DNA of 20,439 nucleotides from Conoideocrella luteorostrata (GCA_032433595.1 JASWJB010000514.1:1-20439); one strand, 5' to 3'. Counted from the stretch's first letter, positions 1 to 9,777 are shown. Made by a program: numbers and translations. Notes: a model not told the origin generated them from the sequence alone.

Positions 1-1662
1 ACATAATTAAAAAAAAATACTTAATAAAAAAATAAAAAATACTTTAAGTTATTCTTAAAACTATATAAAAATATTATAAATTAAAAGCTTATATTTATTA
101 TAAAAAACTTAATTATTAATAAAATTAATATAACCTTTAACTTATATAACTTTTATAAATATAATTTTTCTTAAATATATATTAAATAAATAAAAATAAA
201 AAAATTTAAGAGTTATTTAATAATAAATTAAAAAATAAAATACTTTTATATTAAGTTTTATATTAAAGGCTTTAAAGTTTTATAATAAAATAATAAGCTT
301 TTAAAATATTATATTTTAAAAAAAATATTAAAATATATAAATAAAAATAAATTAATTATTATTTTTAGTTTTAGTTTTTATTAATTTAATTACTTTTATT
401 AATATTTAAGTAAATAATAAGTATAATTATTATAAAGCTATTAATAAGTTATTTACTTAATAATTATATTTAAAGCTTATTTTTTTTTAAAAAAAATAAA
501 AAGTTAAAATTATAATAAAAATAAAATAAAAATATAGTTTATTTAAAGAGATAATATTAATTATAATATATATTATAAAAACTATTTTAAACTTTAATAA
601 ATAATATTACTTAATAATATAATATATTATCTTAAGCTTAGCTTAAAATATAATCTTAAGAATACCTTAAATAATATATTATAATATAATACTATATATA
701 TACTAAAGAGAACTTATAATTAAAATAACTTAAAATATATATATTATAAAAACTTTATAAAAATAAAAAAAGCCCTTAATAATTATAGTTTTTAGATTAA
801 CTTATGCTATTATAGTATATAAAATATATAAAAAAGTAATAAATTATTAATTCTTAGTAATAAGTTTATATAAAAATAATATTATATTATACTAAATATT
901 ATTAATATAATAACTTATATAAGACTTAATAATAACTTATATAAGACTTAATAATAACTTAATTACTTAATAAACTATATAATTTCTAGGACTTATTTAA
1001 TAAAAAACTTACTAATAAATTATTATTATATTAAGGTATATTTAATTATTATATATAATTATAACTAAACTTAAGAAATAAAAAACTTAAATTATTATAA
1101 GCTTTATTATATAATATATTTTATAAATATTTCCTTAAAATATAAAAATAAGTTATAAAACTTATAAATAAAAGCTAAATTTATATTAATTTTTTTTTAG
1201 TAATTACTTTAGTTTTATTAATAAAAAAACTAAAAAAAAAATAATAATTTTATATAAATTATTATATATTTAATAAGGTTATAAAGTAAAATTAATACTT
1301 ATTACTTTTAATTAAAGAAATACTTTAATTACTTTCTTAAGTATAATAATTTACTAAAGTTAATATATATATAATATTTTATAAAATATAAATAATAAAA
1401 AAATAAAAGTATTAAATAATATTTTATATATAATTTAGCTTATTTAAATAATTAATTTATTCTTTTAGCTTAATAAGTATATTAATTATTTTTTAATATT
1501 ATATTAATAATATATTAAAGAAAACCCTTACAAACTATATAATAGCTTACTTAAATAATATACTTATTTATTTAAATAAATTATAAAAGAATTATATTAA
1601 AAAGCTTAAAGTAATTCTATAGAAACTATAAAAAATAAGCTTATACTTAAATATAAATAAAT
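1..1662. other. RIP-saturated A+T-rich flank, no gene
   Basis: No coding frame of useful length is visible on either strand. Some rows have no G or C at all (301-360). The remaining C is almost always followed by T or C, and the remaining G is almost always preceded by A or G. CpG is absent; CpA and TpG are nearly absent (exceptions near 2, 805 and 1531). This is the expected end point of heavy RIP on an old repeat. The original element cannot be recognised. The sequence was already repetitive or decayed when E1 inserted, because E1's outer edge, starting at 1668, is far less mutated. Confidence 0.85.
911..960. repeat. 22-bp tandem repeat, 2.3 copies
   Basis: Two identical 22-bp units lie at 911-932 and 933-954, each starting TAACTTATATAAGAC, followed by a partial third copy (TAACTT). 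Perfect identity in otherwise degenerate A+T-rich DNA suggests a recent local slippage duplication. No function is inferred. Confidence 0.8.
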
Positions 1663-1667
1663 ACTTA
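1663..1667. repeat. E1 target site duplication, left copy (ACTTA)
   Basis: ACTTA directly precedes the TG that starts E1. The same five bases follow its terminal CA at 16179-16183. A 5-bp duplication is normal for Ty3/Gypsy integrases and confirms the outer limits of E1 around the nested E2. Confidence 0.9.
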
Positions 1668-1904
1668 TGTTATGGACTAGCCTAGTGGCTACTGCGAACT
1701 AGCGTCAATAGAGTTTACATTAATTATAAAGAGAGAGGAAAGTCTACGTATCTTAGCCTGCTCGCTACCTATATGTATCCTATGTGTGTCCTAGGGTTAA
1801 TACCCTAGGACATATGCTAGTGGTTAGGCGGGGCTAGTCTAGGTGCTCCCTAGACGTCCCTTGCGCACCTCTATAACCTAAGCTTCTAGCTTAAGTCTAT
1901 TATA
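1668..1904 (-). repeat. E1 left LTR (3' LTR), 237 bp
   Basis: It matches 8032-8220 joined to 16131-16178 over 237 bp, differing only by C/T and G/A transitions. The first ~108 bp are clean relative to the right copy. The remaining ~129 bp, facing the element interior, carry almost all the changes (for example TCTAGG where the right copy has TCCGGG). It begins TG; the terminal CA has become TA. Confidence 0.92.
1787..1812. repeat. 10-bp perfect inverted repeat in E1 LTR (left copy)
   Basis: TGTCCTAGGG at 1787-1796 and CCCTAGGACA at 1803-1812 are perfect complements around a 6-nt loop. The same hairpin is in the right LTR at 8151-8176 (loop TTAACA), where the loop differs only by a transition. 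It lies upstream of the proposed transcript start in element orientation, so it could be a U3 operator-like palindrome or a structured element. The function is inferred only. Confidence 0.8.
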
Positions 1905-2246
1905 TAGCTTCCTTCTCACGCTCTTGCCTCTCCCTGTTAGGGTTAGGGAGGCTTATTATGTTCTTTGCCTATAGCAGGGTAAGTGCTGCTTACACCTATA
2001 GGGCCCTGCACTTATTTATTATTATGCGTGTGTTTATTGCCCCGCGACCCTACTTACCCCCTACTCTTAGCCTTTCTTAAACTATAAAGTTTTCTGTGTA
2101 ACTTCGCGCTTTACCCTTTCCTCTTGTAAGCCTTTATTATTTTAGAAGCTTTTCTTTCCTATACTATTACCTTTTTGTTTCCTAACTTCTTATATTAAAT
2201 ACCTTATTTATGCTTATAATATAACTATTGCTAATGCTCTATAGAA
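1905..2246. other. E1 region between 3' LTR and antisense ORF; polypurine tract
   Basis: On the coding (minus) strand the bases next to the 3' LTR are purine-rich: 1908-1917 reads GAGAAGGAAG, and the wider stretch to 1934 is mostly purine. This is the expected place for the plus-strand primer (PPT). Further in are small inverted repeats (GTAAG 1979-1983 with CTTAC 1989-1993; GCAGGG 1974-1979 with CCCTGC 2004-2009). For the plus-strand ORF starting at 2247 this is the upstream region; a TATAAT-like string near 2216-2221 is not distinctive in A+T-rich DNA. Confidence 0.5.
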
Positions 2247-3008
2247 ATGTAATTTTTCTCCCTTACTCTTACTATATCTTTAATTTACTTATCCCTATTA
2301 CCTCCTAGTAACCCCCTTATTAATTACCTAAAAAAGGAGCGTAGTATATGCTCCTTTATTATTACTAGTGACTCTAAGGATAAAAAGCTTAATAATAGCA
2401 AGGAGGTAAGATACTAGTGTAACTAATGTATTAAAGACTTATAGAATATAAGTAAAGCTAAATATACCTATAGCTAACAAGCTACTTATAAGAAGTATAA
2501 GCAAAAACATAGAAAATATACCTAAAGTATATATATTTATGCTATTTCTCTAAAGCTCCGCCGCTCCCTTTGCTAATTATAAGAGTTAGCCCGCAAGGGT
2601 AAAGCTATTTTTATGCTTACTATCCCTACTATTACTAGCTAAAAGGCTAAGAGGGTTAAGTTAATTAATAAGTTTTTAATAGCTTATAACTATTTTTCCT
2701 CCTTACTAGCTATAGCTAGCACTAAACTTACCGCTAAGGTAGTACTAAGCTATGCTCCCTTACTTATAACTCTTATTTATAGTGTTACCTTCCTAGGCTC
2801 TTTTGTTATTCCCGCGGGGACTATTAATATTAATAAAAGTATTTACTACTTAGATAAGTTTATTAGCTATGCTATATTTACTCTAGGCAGTGCTATATCT
2901 AGTTACTATATTATGCCTCCCTATAGCACCCCTCCCGCTAGGGATAGTGCCTTACTTAATAATAACGTATTATATTTATTATTCCCTTTAGCCTTTAGTA
3001 GCCCCTAA
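2247..3008 (+). pseudogene. Antisense Cys-rich ORF remnant in E1
   Basis: A single plus-strand frame runs from ATG 2247 to TAA 3006-3008 (253 codons), opposite to gag-pol, between the chromodomain and the 3' LTR. It holds nine internal stops (2250, 2415, 2424, 2442, 2475, 2523, 2574, 2580, 2640). All are TAA or TAG, as expected from mutated CAA/CAG or TGG, and the last 121 codons are open. Codons 55-95 are basic, with Cys at 2418 and 2427 and Tyr codons at 2463, 2469, 2487, 2496 and 2517 that would be Cys before G-to-A change, suggesting a lost zinc-binding cluster. The C-terminal half is hydrophobic (about residues 169-190), but C-to-T decay inflates hydrophobicity. I do not recognise the family. 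It occupies the same place and strand as the antisense gene of E2. Confidence 0.6.
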
Positions 3009-3214
3009 GGGGGTGCTTAATTTATATTAGTGTGTTTTTATATTAGTTTTAGCCTACTCCTAGAGCACTAGCAGGGTGCTACCCCTTTAGTTTCTTACTA
3101 GGCATTGCCTATAGTTTTTTGTTTACCCTAAGTAGCCTTAGTTATTTTCCTAGTAAGTACTAGTAAAGAATAAAATACCCCCTTTCTAGGCTTATTATAT
3201 ATATAAATATCTCC

Positions 3215-3380
3215 TTACTTAGTCTTATAGTAATCTAGTGCCTTTATTTTCTTTACACTCTCTAAGGGTTCCTATGTTAAGAGTATATAGCCTTGCTACT
3301 TAATTAAGATATTTCTACAGTAACCTTAGCCTAGCGTGTTCTTAGTAGTTAGTATTTCCTCTATAGTATACTTATTAAGG
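3215..3380 (-). other. E1 chromodomain
   Basis: On the minus strand the pol frame reads YTIEEILTTKNTLG, then RNILIK-stop-QGYI, then LLT-stop-EPLES. Both stops sit where chromodomains carry Trp (KWxGY and TWEP), so each is a TGG to TAG change. This is the fold that binds methylated histone H3 in chromoviral integrases and directs insertion to heterochromatin. It is consistent with the silent, repeat-rich setting seen here. Confidence 0.8.
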
Positions 3381-6300
3381 GAGGGGTTAATGTTATTAAT
3401 CTTTAGTTCTAGGGCTAAGTAGTAGTTTAGTAATATTTAGGATAGGAGTAAATTTATTACTATATACTCTAATAAGTTTATATAAAAGATAGGGTAAATA
3501 CCTTGTGGAATATCTAGATAAGCTATAAGTAGCGTTAGAACCTTTAGTACCTTATACTTTGCTATAACCTAGTTTAGCTTATAACTTAGTTTATTTATCT
3601 TAATATTATAAAGGCTAAGCTACACAAAGTCTCTTAGCTTAAATTATTCCGCGGGTTACTAGTGCTAGTTAGTATCCTTTTATTGCTATTACTATATAAA
3701 ATTAATTATAGCCTATATAAGCTATATCCCTTCTCTAAGGTAGTTAAGGAATAATACTACTCTCCCTTTTAGAGTAGTAGTAAAGTGGTCTGCCTTTAGT
3801 GCTACTTATATTAGTTCTACGTTAAACCTATATAGGGCCTAGTTTAGGCTTACTCTAGTTACTAATAAATTCCGCCTATTTAATGCTAGTTAGCACGCTA
3901 GTAGATAGTTTACTTAGTTATATTACGAGAATATTACTATTGTCTTAAGTATTGCTTACACTTCTTAGTTTACTTATTTTATGCTACTGTTTATTTAGGG
4001 GTAGTGGGATATAAAGAGAAGTTATTTAGTCCTAACTAGGTCACAAAGGGTTATCCAGAAGACGCTAAGCTAGTTTAATCCTTAATTTAAGATAATTTAT
4101 TTAGGAAAGCTATAGAAGCGCTACTAGTAGGTCTTAAATTACTTTGTGTATGCCTTAGCTACTATAGATATTATTGCCTCTAGCTAGATATATTTTAATA
4201 GGTAGTTAGTGATAACTATTAAATAGTATAGTGTAGTCTTGTCTTTCGCTAGTAAGTCTATTATAAAGTCCACAAAGATTTAGCTTTAGTATTTATTAGT
4301 AATTAGGATTAGTTTTAATAAGCCTTATTATTATTACTGTAATTTTCGTGCCCTTATATAGTAGTAATTCCTTATAAATTACGCAATATCCTATAATATA
4401 CTATCCTAGTGATAGTCCTAGTATAATACTTAGAATATTATGTTCTTTCCTAGGTATCCTAGCATAGGGGAATTATATGTTTTTTGTATTAAGGCTATAG
4501 TGAGCGGCTTATATAGTAGTATCTATAAATGCCCTTAGAATTATAGCGCGCTATATATATTAAGGGTATAGTCTACTACCTACTACCTTATTTCTGCCTT
4601 TAGTGGGAATTACCTTGCCCCTGTCTCTATTACTTAACGCTAGGCAATGTGCCTTAGGTCTTACATAGCCTAGTCCTATAGCTATTGCAAGAAGGTCTTA
4701 GCAAAGAGAGTCTTACCTCCTAGAGATAGCCTGCCTATATCTAGGTTACTCCTGTGTTAGCCGCTAACTATATATAATAAGTTTACTATTAATACTAAGC
4801 ATAGGAGCAGTGCGTGCCCTGCTAATATTCCTTTCTAATCCTATTCTTGCCTAGAGAGTGTGTTAGGTTAGCTTACCTAGCTTCCTAGTTAATACTATAA
4901 ATAGTAATTAAAGAGTAAGAGCATTTTTGCCTATTATGCTTACTATTTTAATATTTCCCTTAAAGCTATAAAGTATTTAAGGTTCTTATAGTTTATTAGG
5001 ATTATAAATAGCTAGGACATACTATATAGCTCTGCTAACTATACGCAGAGGCATAAGATAATACTAAGTAGTTCCTTATTATAAATTATATAATTTCTTT
5101 AGGCTACTATTAATTATATAAAGTAGTAGGCTACTAGGCATAAGATATTATACTTATTATACTATAAGAGGCATCCCTTAAGAGCCTCCCCGGAGTAATT
5201 TAATTCTAGCACTATATTCTTCTTAGGGTCCTATTAGGCTAGCACTAAATATAATATAAATACTATCTTAAGCCGCTTAAACGCTGCGTTACATATAGCT
5301 ATTTACTTAAAGGGCACCTCTTTCCTTAGAAGGTTATTTAGTAGTGCTATAATATCTAAGAAGTTAGGGATAAAATCGCGATAAAAGTTTATAAACCCTA
5401 GGAAGCTATAAACCCCTTATACCTATGTTAATGCCTACTATTCCTAGATTATAAATAGCTTCTCTAGGTCTAGGCAAACTTCTTTCCTAGCTTAGATTAT
5501 AAAACTAAGGTACTTAACCTCCTTATATATAAACTAGCATTTAGTAATATCTAAATTAAGCCTAGCTTGCTATAGCTTTGTAAGCACCCTATGCACTTTA
5601 TGTATATAGTCCTTGCGTAACCCGCTAGAGTAAATTAGTATATTATTAAGATAAGTAGTAGTATAATCTCCTAGTGCCTTACTTAGTGTGTTATTAATAT
5701 ATCTCTAGAATATTACTAGTGTGCCTATAAGCCTAAATAAGCACACTAGCTATTTAAAGAGGCTAAACTAAGTTTAGAAGGTAGTTTAATATTCCTTGCC
5801 TTCTGTAATATAAATACAGTGAAACACTATATATATATTTAGCTTTATAAACTACCTTACTTTTAATAATAAGTAAAGTGTCTCTTTTACTAGTAGGAGT
5901 AAGTAATAATCTTAGTTTATTACCTTATTTAATATATAGTAATCTACGCAGAAATACTACTCTCCCCCTAGTTTCTTTACTAAGAGTACTAGTATAATAG
6001 CTAAGGAGGAACTTACTTAGATCTAGCCTTAGTTTATTAATTTTATTACCTGCTTCTAGATTTCTAGTAACTACTCCCTTAGTATATTATATAGTAGCGC
6101 CTATAGTAGGCCTAGTTTAGACCTATTAGGTTACTACTATAGTTAAATATAATAGTTAGACTTACCGCAGTATAGTAGTAGCCTAGTAGCTTTTTCTTTA
6201 TTAAATAAGTCCTAGTAATTAGCTATCTTAGGTAGGAGTTGCTTCTTTATGTTATTTACTTATTCCTCTTTGCTTACCTTTATTATAAGTATTAATATAA

Positions 6301-6870
6301 TCTTATATAGGCTTATTACTATAAAGCAAGTACTTTATTTCCTTTTGTTTTCTTATTATACTAAGCCTATGTAGATAAAGCCTAAAATAGCTATTATTAG
6401 GGTTACTATATTATATCTATTTATAGCCTATATAGTAAAGTTCCCGCGAGTGCTAATAATAAGTTATTATTCTACTGCCTATAGGGTAACTCTATTTTGC
6501 TTTATTTATAGGTTCCCTAGGATATAGTCCCTAGTTAGTCCTAGGATTATATAGGCTATAACAAGGAATTTCTAACTATCTATATTAGCTATAAAGCAAA
6601 TTAAATAATAAATGCTTATCACGCGCGGTTATATCCTATTACTTCTTTTATATATATACACTATAGTGTATATATACTATTCCTTTAGGAGTAATATTTA
6701 CTTAAGGTATAGTTATTATATAAGTTTCTTACTTATAATAGTATAATAGTTATAACCACTATTTACTTATATATTAGTAAAGAGAGAGTTATTAAATAGC
6801 ATAGGAATTAAGAAGGGTAGTATATTTATTTATTCCTTAATCTTCTAAAATTTTATCTAAAAGTCCTTAT
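3215..6870 (-). pseudogene. E1 pol remnant (PR-RT-RH-IN-chromodomain)
   Basis: This is the decayed Ty3/Gypsy pol in one minus-strand frame. Protease active site reads VNSG at 6755-6766 (D to N). RT: KLNIY with the first catalytic Asp changed to Asn at 5837-5839, then FRLIG and RYINNTL, then the YxDD box as YLNN at 5642-5653, followed by ILIYSSGL. The connection and RNase H follow at about 5400-4860. Integrase core: FVDFIIDL with Asp1 intact at 4268-4270, Asp2 changed to Asn at 4085-4087. A chromodomain closes the protein and the frame reaches TAA at 3215-3217. All lesions are C/T or G/A, and stops are TAG/TAA. The upstream start of the pol frame is unclear, with gag apparently in the adjacent frame. 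Confidence 0.85.
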
Positions 6871-6879
6871 AATATATAT

Positions 6880-8010
6880 TATATAGTAGCTATATATTAC
6901 CCCTTTCCCCTTAGATAAGACTTATTCTAAGGGTAACTTATTTCTTAATTCCTCTGTATTAATATTCTCCTAGGGGCTATCTAGTGTTATCCCATGGGAG
7001 TTCACACCTAGCTTATTACTATTGCGGCGCAGTGGTAGTAACTTATAGTCCGTAATACAGTGGTTATTAAATCTATAGCGTAAGTATTATTATTTAGCGT
7101 GGTAACTCTCCTATACCTCTTAGGTTACCTATTAAGCCTAGGTTAGCCCTAGTGTAATATTAGTCTATATTATCCCTAGGTACTAGTTATGCCCCTTCTA
7201 GTTACCCTATCGCATATAGGCTACGTTAATCCCTATTATCTCTATATCCTTACTTAGCGTTTATTATAGTAGCGTAGTTTATCTAGCGTAATATCTTTCC
7301 TTAAGCTAGTAAGAGTTAATATCTAAAGCAATGCTATAGTATTATTCCACTACTAGGTTATAGTCTAACTATAGCACTTCACGCCCTATGTAATAATCTT
7401 ATATTTATTTATTTAGCACTATATAGAGTTTTACTAACTTAATAGTGTTTGCTTACTATAATCCGCCTGTAAAAGTAAGTTATTACTTAAACTATATATA
7501 AAAGTTAGTAAACCCTTTATTCTATTATTATTTAATTAAGTTAAGTTTAGTAATAGCCTATTCTTAGTAATAAGGGTTAGTAAACATAAAAGTAAGATAT
7601 TCTATAAAGTATACTAGGTTATATTAAAATACTACGCTTATCTTAAAGAATAGTGCTACCTAGGATTATACTTTAGGCAATAAGTTTTAGTATATATAGA
7701 ACTATTAGTTATAGTTATTGCTAATAAAGGTATAGTTTACCTATAGTTTATGCTCTATTAGGCTTTTCTAGGCCTAGAACGCTATCTTATTTCTATTATA
7801 TAAATTAGTTATTAGCAGTGGCTTACGCTTAGGTAGCGCTATTATAGGTACGGAGTTAGTATAGTTCGCTAGAATAGTGATCTATTAGGCTTATTATATA
7901 ACTATTTCCTGTAGCGCTATTACTTTGTTTTAGGGGCTATCTAAAACCGCTTATCCCCTGCTTAGCCTTTTATCTACACCTATGTGTCCTTTGTTCTATG
8001 TTTCTTTTAT
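6880..8010 (-). pseudogene. E1 gag region (degenerate)
   Basis: This stretch between the 5' LTR and protease is where gag must lie. A minus-strand frame is fairly open at about 7130-6900 (HGITLDSP, then EELRNKLPLE, then VLSKGKG) and is out of frame with the protease, so the gag-to-pol switch is near 6880-6960. The shift has the same -1 direction as in E2. I could not find a convincing CCHC zinc knuckle or a reliable start codon. RIP changes are too dense to define limits better. Confidence 0.5.
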
Positions 8011-8019
8011 TCTGCTTAG

Positions 8020-8031
8020 ATAATTAATGTA
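8020..8031 (-). promoter_or_regulatory. E1 primer-binding site, self-priming type (candidate)
   Basis: The 12 bases directly downstream of the 5' LTR on the coding strand are TACATTAATTAT. The LTR itself contains the reverse complement on the coding strand: the plus strand reads TACATTAATTAT at 8080-8091 (left LTR: 1716-1727). This is the geometry of Tf1-type self-priming, where the 5' end of the RNA folds back onto the primer-binding site. It would place the transcript start at about 8091. The sequence is A+T-rich, so chance pairing is possible; no tRNA-like TGG start is seen. Confidence 0.5.
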
Positions 8032-8220
8032 TATTATGGATTAGCCTAGTGGCTACTGCGAACTAGCGTTAATAGAGTTTACATTAATTATAAAGAGAGA
8101 GGAAAGTCTATGTATCTTAGCCTGCTTGCTACCTATATATATCCTGTGTGTGTCCTAGGGTTAACACCCTAGGACACGTGCTAGTGGTCAGGCGGGGCCG
8201 GTCCGGGTGCTCCCCGGATG
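8032..8220 (-). repeat. E1 right LTR (5' LTR), left fragment
   Basis: This is the first 189 bp of the 237-bp LTR; the other 48 bp are at 16131-16178, separated by E2. Bases 8032-8139 carry six transitions relative to the left LTR, including TG to TA at the inner tip. From about 8145 onward it is nearly unmutated and G+C-rich (GGCGGGGCCGGTCCGGG). It contains the TGTCCTAGGG hairpin at 8151-8176. Confidence 0.93.
8216..8220. repeat. E2 target site duplication, left copy (GGATG)
   Basis: GGATG precedes the TGTGACGG start of E2 and is repeated at 16126-16130 after its final TAACA. The intact E1 left LTR has AGACG here. A to G apart, both copies carry T where the left LTR has C, so the C-to-T change was present before E2 inserted. 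Confidence 0.93.
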
Positions 8221-8675
8221 TGTGACGGCTGTGGTTGGTTCCCAAGGGATAAACCTAAGTCGTGGTTTATGTTGGCAGAGGTTACAGGGCGTTGTACGTT
8301 CTGAGCAAGGAGATGTCATGTCGTAATGGTTTAGGTGATCGGTAGATGCAGATAAACAATTGTAATGATTGAATGACTGTTGAAGACTGACTATCTAAGA
8401 TATCTAAAGAGTGTAATTTGGTGGTGTTTATATAGTAGGTGGTTCACTGGTAGCCTGGGTGAACCTTTATAGTGTTGTTAAGTGGTTCACCGTTGGTTTA
8501 TGGTGAACCTATAGTGACCCTTTATATGGTTCACTGATGGTTCACGGTGAACCAAAGTGAACCACACCTCTTAGCATAGAATATTCCTAGTTCTGTCCTA
8601 GTAGTCACGTGGAGTGGTGGGGTTTTGATGTCCTGTGGCTAGCCTTTTTGCAGCCCGCTAGCTAGGGTTATAATA
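8221..8675 (-). repeat. E2 left LTR (3' LTR), 455 bp
   Basis: It aligns without gaps to 15671-16125; all differences are transitions. The outer part (8221 to about 8470) has essentially one mutation relative to the right copy (8319). The inner part (about 8470-8675) has about 19, mostly C to T. The inner end has CA changed to TA. It contains the GGTTCAC/GTGAACC cluster at 8441-8563. Confidence 0.95.
8441..8563. repeat. GGTTCAC/GTGAACC cluster, left LTR copy
   Basis: This is the counterpart of the cluster at 15891-16013, with the heptamer in both orientations. The copy at 8482-8490 is intact here (GGTTCAC) but mutated to GGTTTAC in the right LTR; others are mutated here instead. Confidence 0.85.
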
Positions 8676-8680
8676 TAATG

Positions 8681-8690
8681 TCCCCTCTCT
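8681..8690 (-). other. E2 polypurine tract (candidate)
   Basis: On the coding strand this reads AGAGAGGGGA, followed by five bases (CATTA) and then the 3' LTR. Position and composition fit the plus-strand primer of an LTR retrotransposon. Confidence 0.6.
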
Positions 8691-8722
8691 AATGGTCTTG
8701 TCCTTGAGACCTAGCATTGTTT

Positions 8723-8730
8723 TATAAATA
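8723..8730 (+). promoter_or_regulatory. TATA-like box for the antisense gene
   Basis: TATAAATA lies 75 nt upstream of the plus-strand ATG at 8805. Between them is a pyrimidine-rich stretch (CTTTCTTTCTTTATTTTTC, about 8767-8785), a layout common in fungal core promoters. The local sequence is less A+T-rich than elsewhere in the window, so the match has some weight. It would drive transcription toward gag-pol. This is inference. Confidence 0.4.
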
Positions 8731-8804
8731 GGTTATTACCCGTTGGTTATTGTTTTGTAAGTTCCTTTCTTTCTTTATTTTTCTGGAGATATACTGCTTA
8801 CGCT

Positions 8805-9531
8805 ATGCCTAACTATATAGAGAAGTCCCAGGTAAAATCGAAATTTGCCCGTAATTATGCCGCTACTTCTGTATTTATTTGTGAATAAGGTTTTAAAATC
8901 CCCCTGTGTTCTTGTTGCGAGAAGAGAGGCCTTGCTTATATAGCTATAGAGGATATTAATTGTTATTCTCTGTGTTACTCCCTAGGTTATTCTTACGATA
9001 GTAATCCTGTATAGATAGTAAATAATGTGTTCTTTTCTTCTTTATTCTTGTTTATACTTAAGCTAACTATCCTCCTTAGTTTAGCGGGTTAACAAAGAAC
9101 TCTGTTGCCTTAACTATAAAAAAGAACTCGCTAAAGAGTTAATAATTAAGCGTTAGTAATATTAGCGTGAACAGGAGAGAATTATATAGTGTGTGCAAAG
9201 GGATACGGAAGAGGCTCTTAACTATCTTTTGTGACTTTGTTGTATAAAGCGCTAGTTATGTGATAAAGGTGTTATAATGGTACAAAAGGAATTAAGTTCC
9301 TTGGAGGAGTTAGAGGAAACAGAGAGATAGGATAAAGAGGCTTATTGGGTTAAGCTTACAAGAGTGTAGCAGCAAGAGTCTAAGGCTATCCATAATGTGT
9401 AAGAATAGGGGGGTGCTAGTGTTCTAGACTAGGAGTCTATTTTACAAGACACAGGCATAGAGATCCCTAACGCGTTGTTATAGTGCTTGTCCTTGATTAA
9501 ATTATTGTATTATAGCCTTGTAATTTTCTAA
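8805..9531 (+). pseudogene. Antisense two-exon gene in E2: Cys-rich N-terminus, coiled-coil C-terminus
   Basis: On the strand opposite gag-pol, exon 1 runs from ATG 8805 (MPNYIEKSQVKSKFARNY) to about 9017. Exon 2, in another frame, runs from 9085 to TAA 9529-9531. Exon 1 has Cys-rich text: FICE, PLCSCCEKRGLAY and NCYSLCYSLGYSYD, with Tyr codons where Cys is likely, so a zinc-binding cluster is plausible. Exon 2 is Glu/Lys/Gln-rich: NKELCCLNYKKELAKELIIK, EQERII, VQKELSSLEELEETER, typical of a coiled coil. In-frame stops (8886, 9012 and about a dozen in exon 2) are TAG, TAA or one TGA, all one transition from Gln, Trp or Arg. From memory, fungal genomes hold many hypothetical proteins with a Cys cluster followed by such a coil; I cannot verify membership. 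The 3' end overlaps the pol chromodomain in antisense. DNA or RNA binding is possible, but function is unknown. Confidence 0.65.
9018..9084 (+). other. Predicted intron of the E2 antisense gene
   Basis: The donor is GTAAAT at 9018, a branch-like GCTAAC lies at 9062-9067 and the acceptor TTTAG ends at 9084. The length is 67 nt, within the usual fungal range. Removal joins the Cys-rich frame to the coiled-coil frame in phase. The donor could be RIP-altered GTAAGT. An alternative donor at 9009 (GTATAG) gives the same phase. A simple frameshift is the competing explanation. Confidence 0.5.
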
Positions 9532-9660
9532 ATTCTAAACTAGTTCCTATGTGTTCTCTTTTGATCTATATTCTTTCCACTTAATGAGATATTGTTATTG
9601 TTTCCCTTTTATTTGTGTGTCTATTATTTGTTTTACCTTATATTTTATTTTGTTTAAGAC
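9495..9660 (-). other. E2 chromodomain
   Basis: The pol frame reads QIIDTQIKGKQ, then QYLIKWKEYRSKENT-stop-EL and NLENYKAIIQ. The KWKxY core is kept and the stop replaces the Trp of NTWEP. It is better preserved than in E1 and supports heterochromatin-directed insertion, in keeping with E2 having landed inside another chromovirus. The distal part overlaps exon 2 of the antisense gene. Confidence 0.85.
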
Positions 9661-9777
9661 TTTGATGTCTTCCTTAGCTAGTGTGTTTTTTAGTGCTAGT
9701 TTAAGGAGTGAAATATAGAATATTAGGTATATTCGCATTGTTGCTAGTAACAAGAGCTTATAGTTATTCTCTGAAAT

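Noticed and set aside
1937..1948. Two telomere-like TTAGGG units
   Set aside because: Only two copies, inside E1 next to its polypurine region; no telomere array.
8012..8031. tRNA-type primer-binding site for E1
   Set aside because: No sequence starting TGG or resembling a tRNA 3' end follows the 5' LTR; complementarity to the LTR is stronger.
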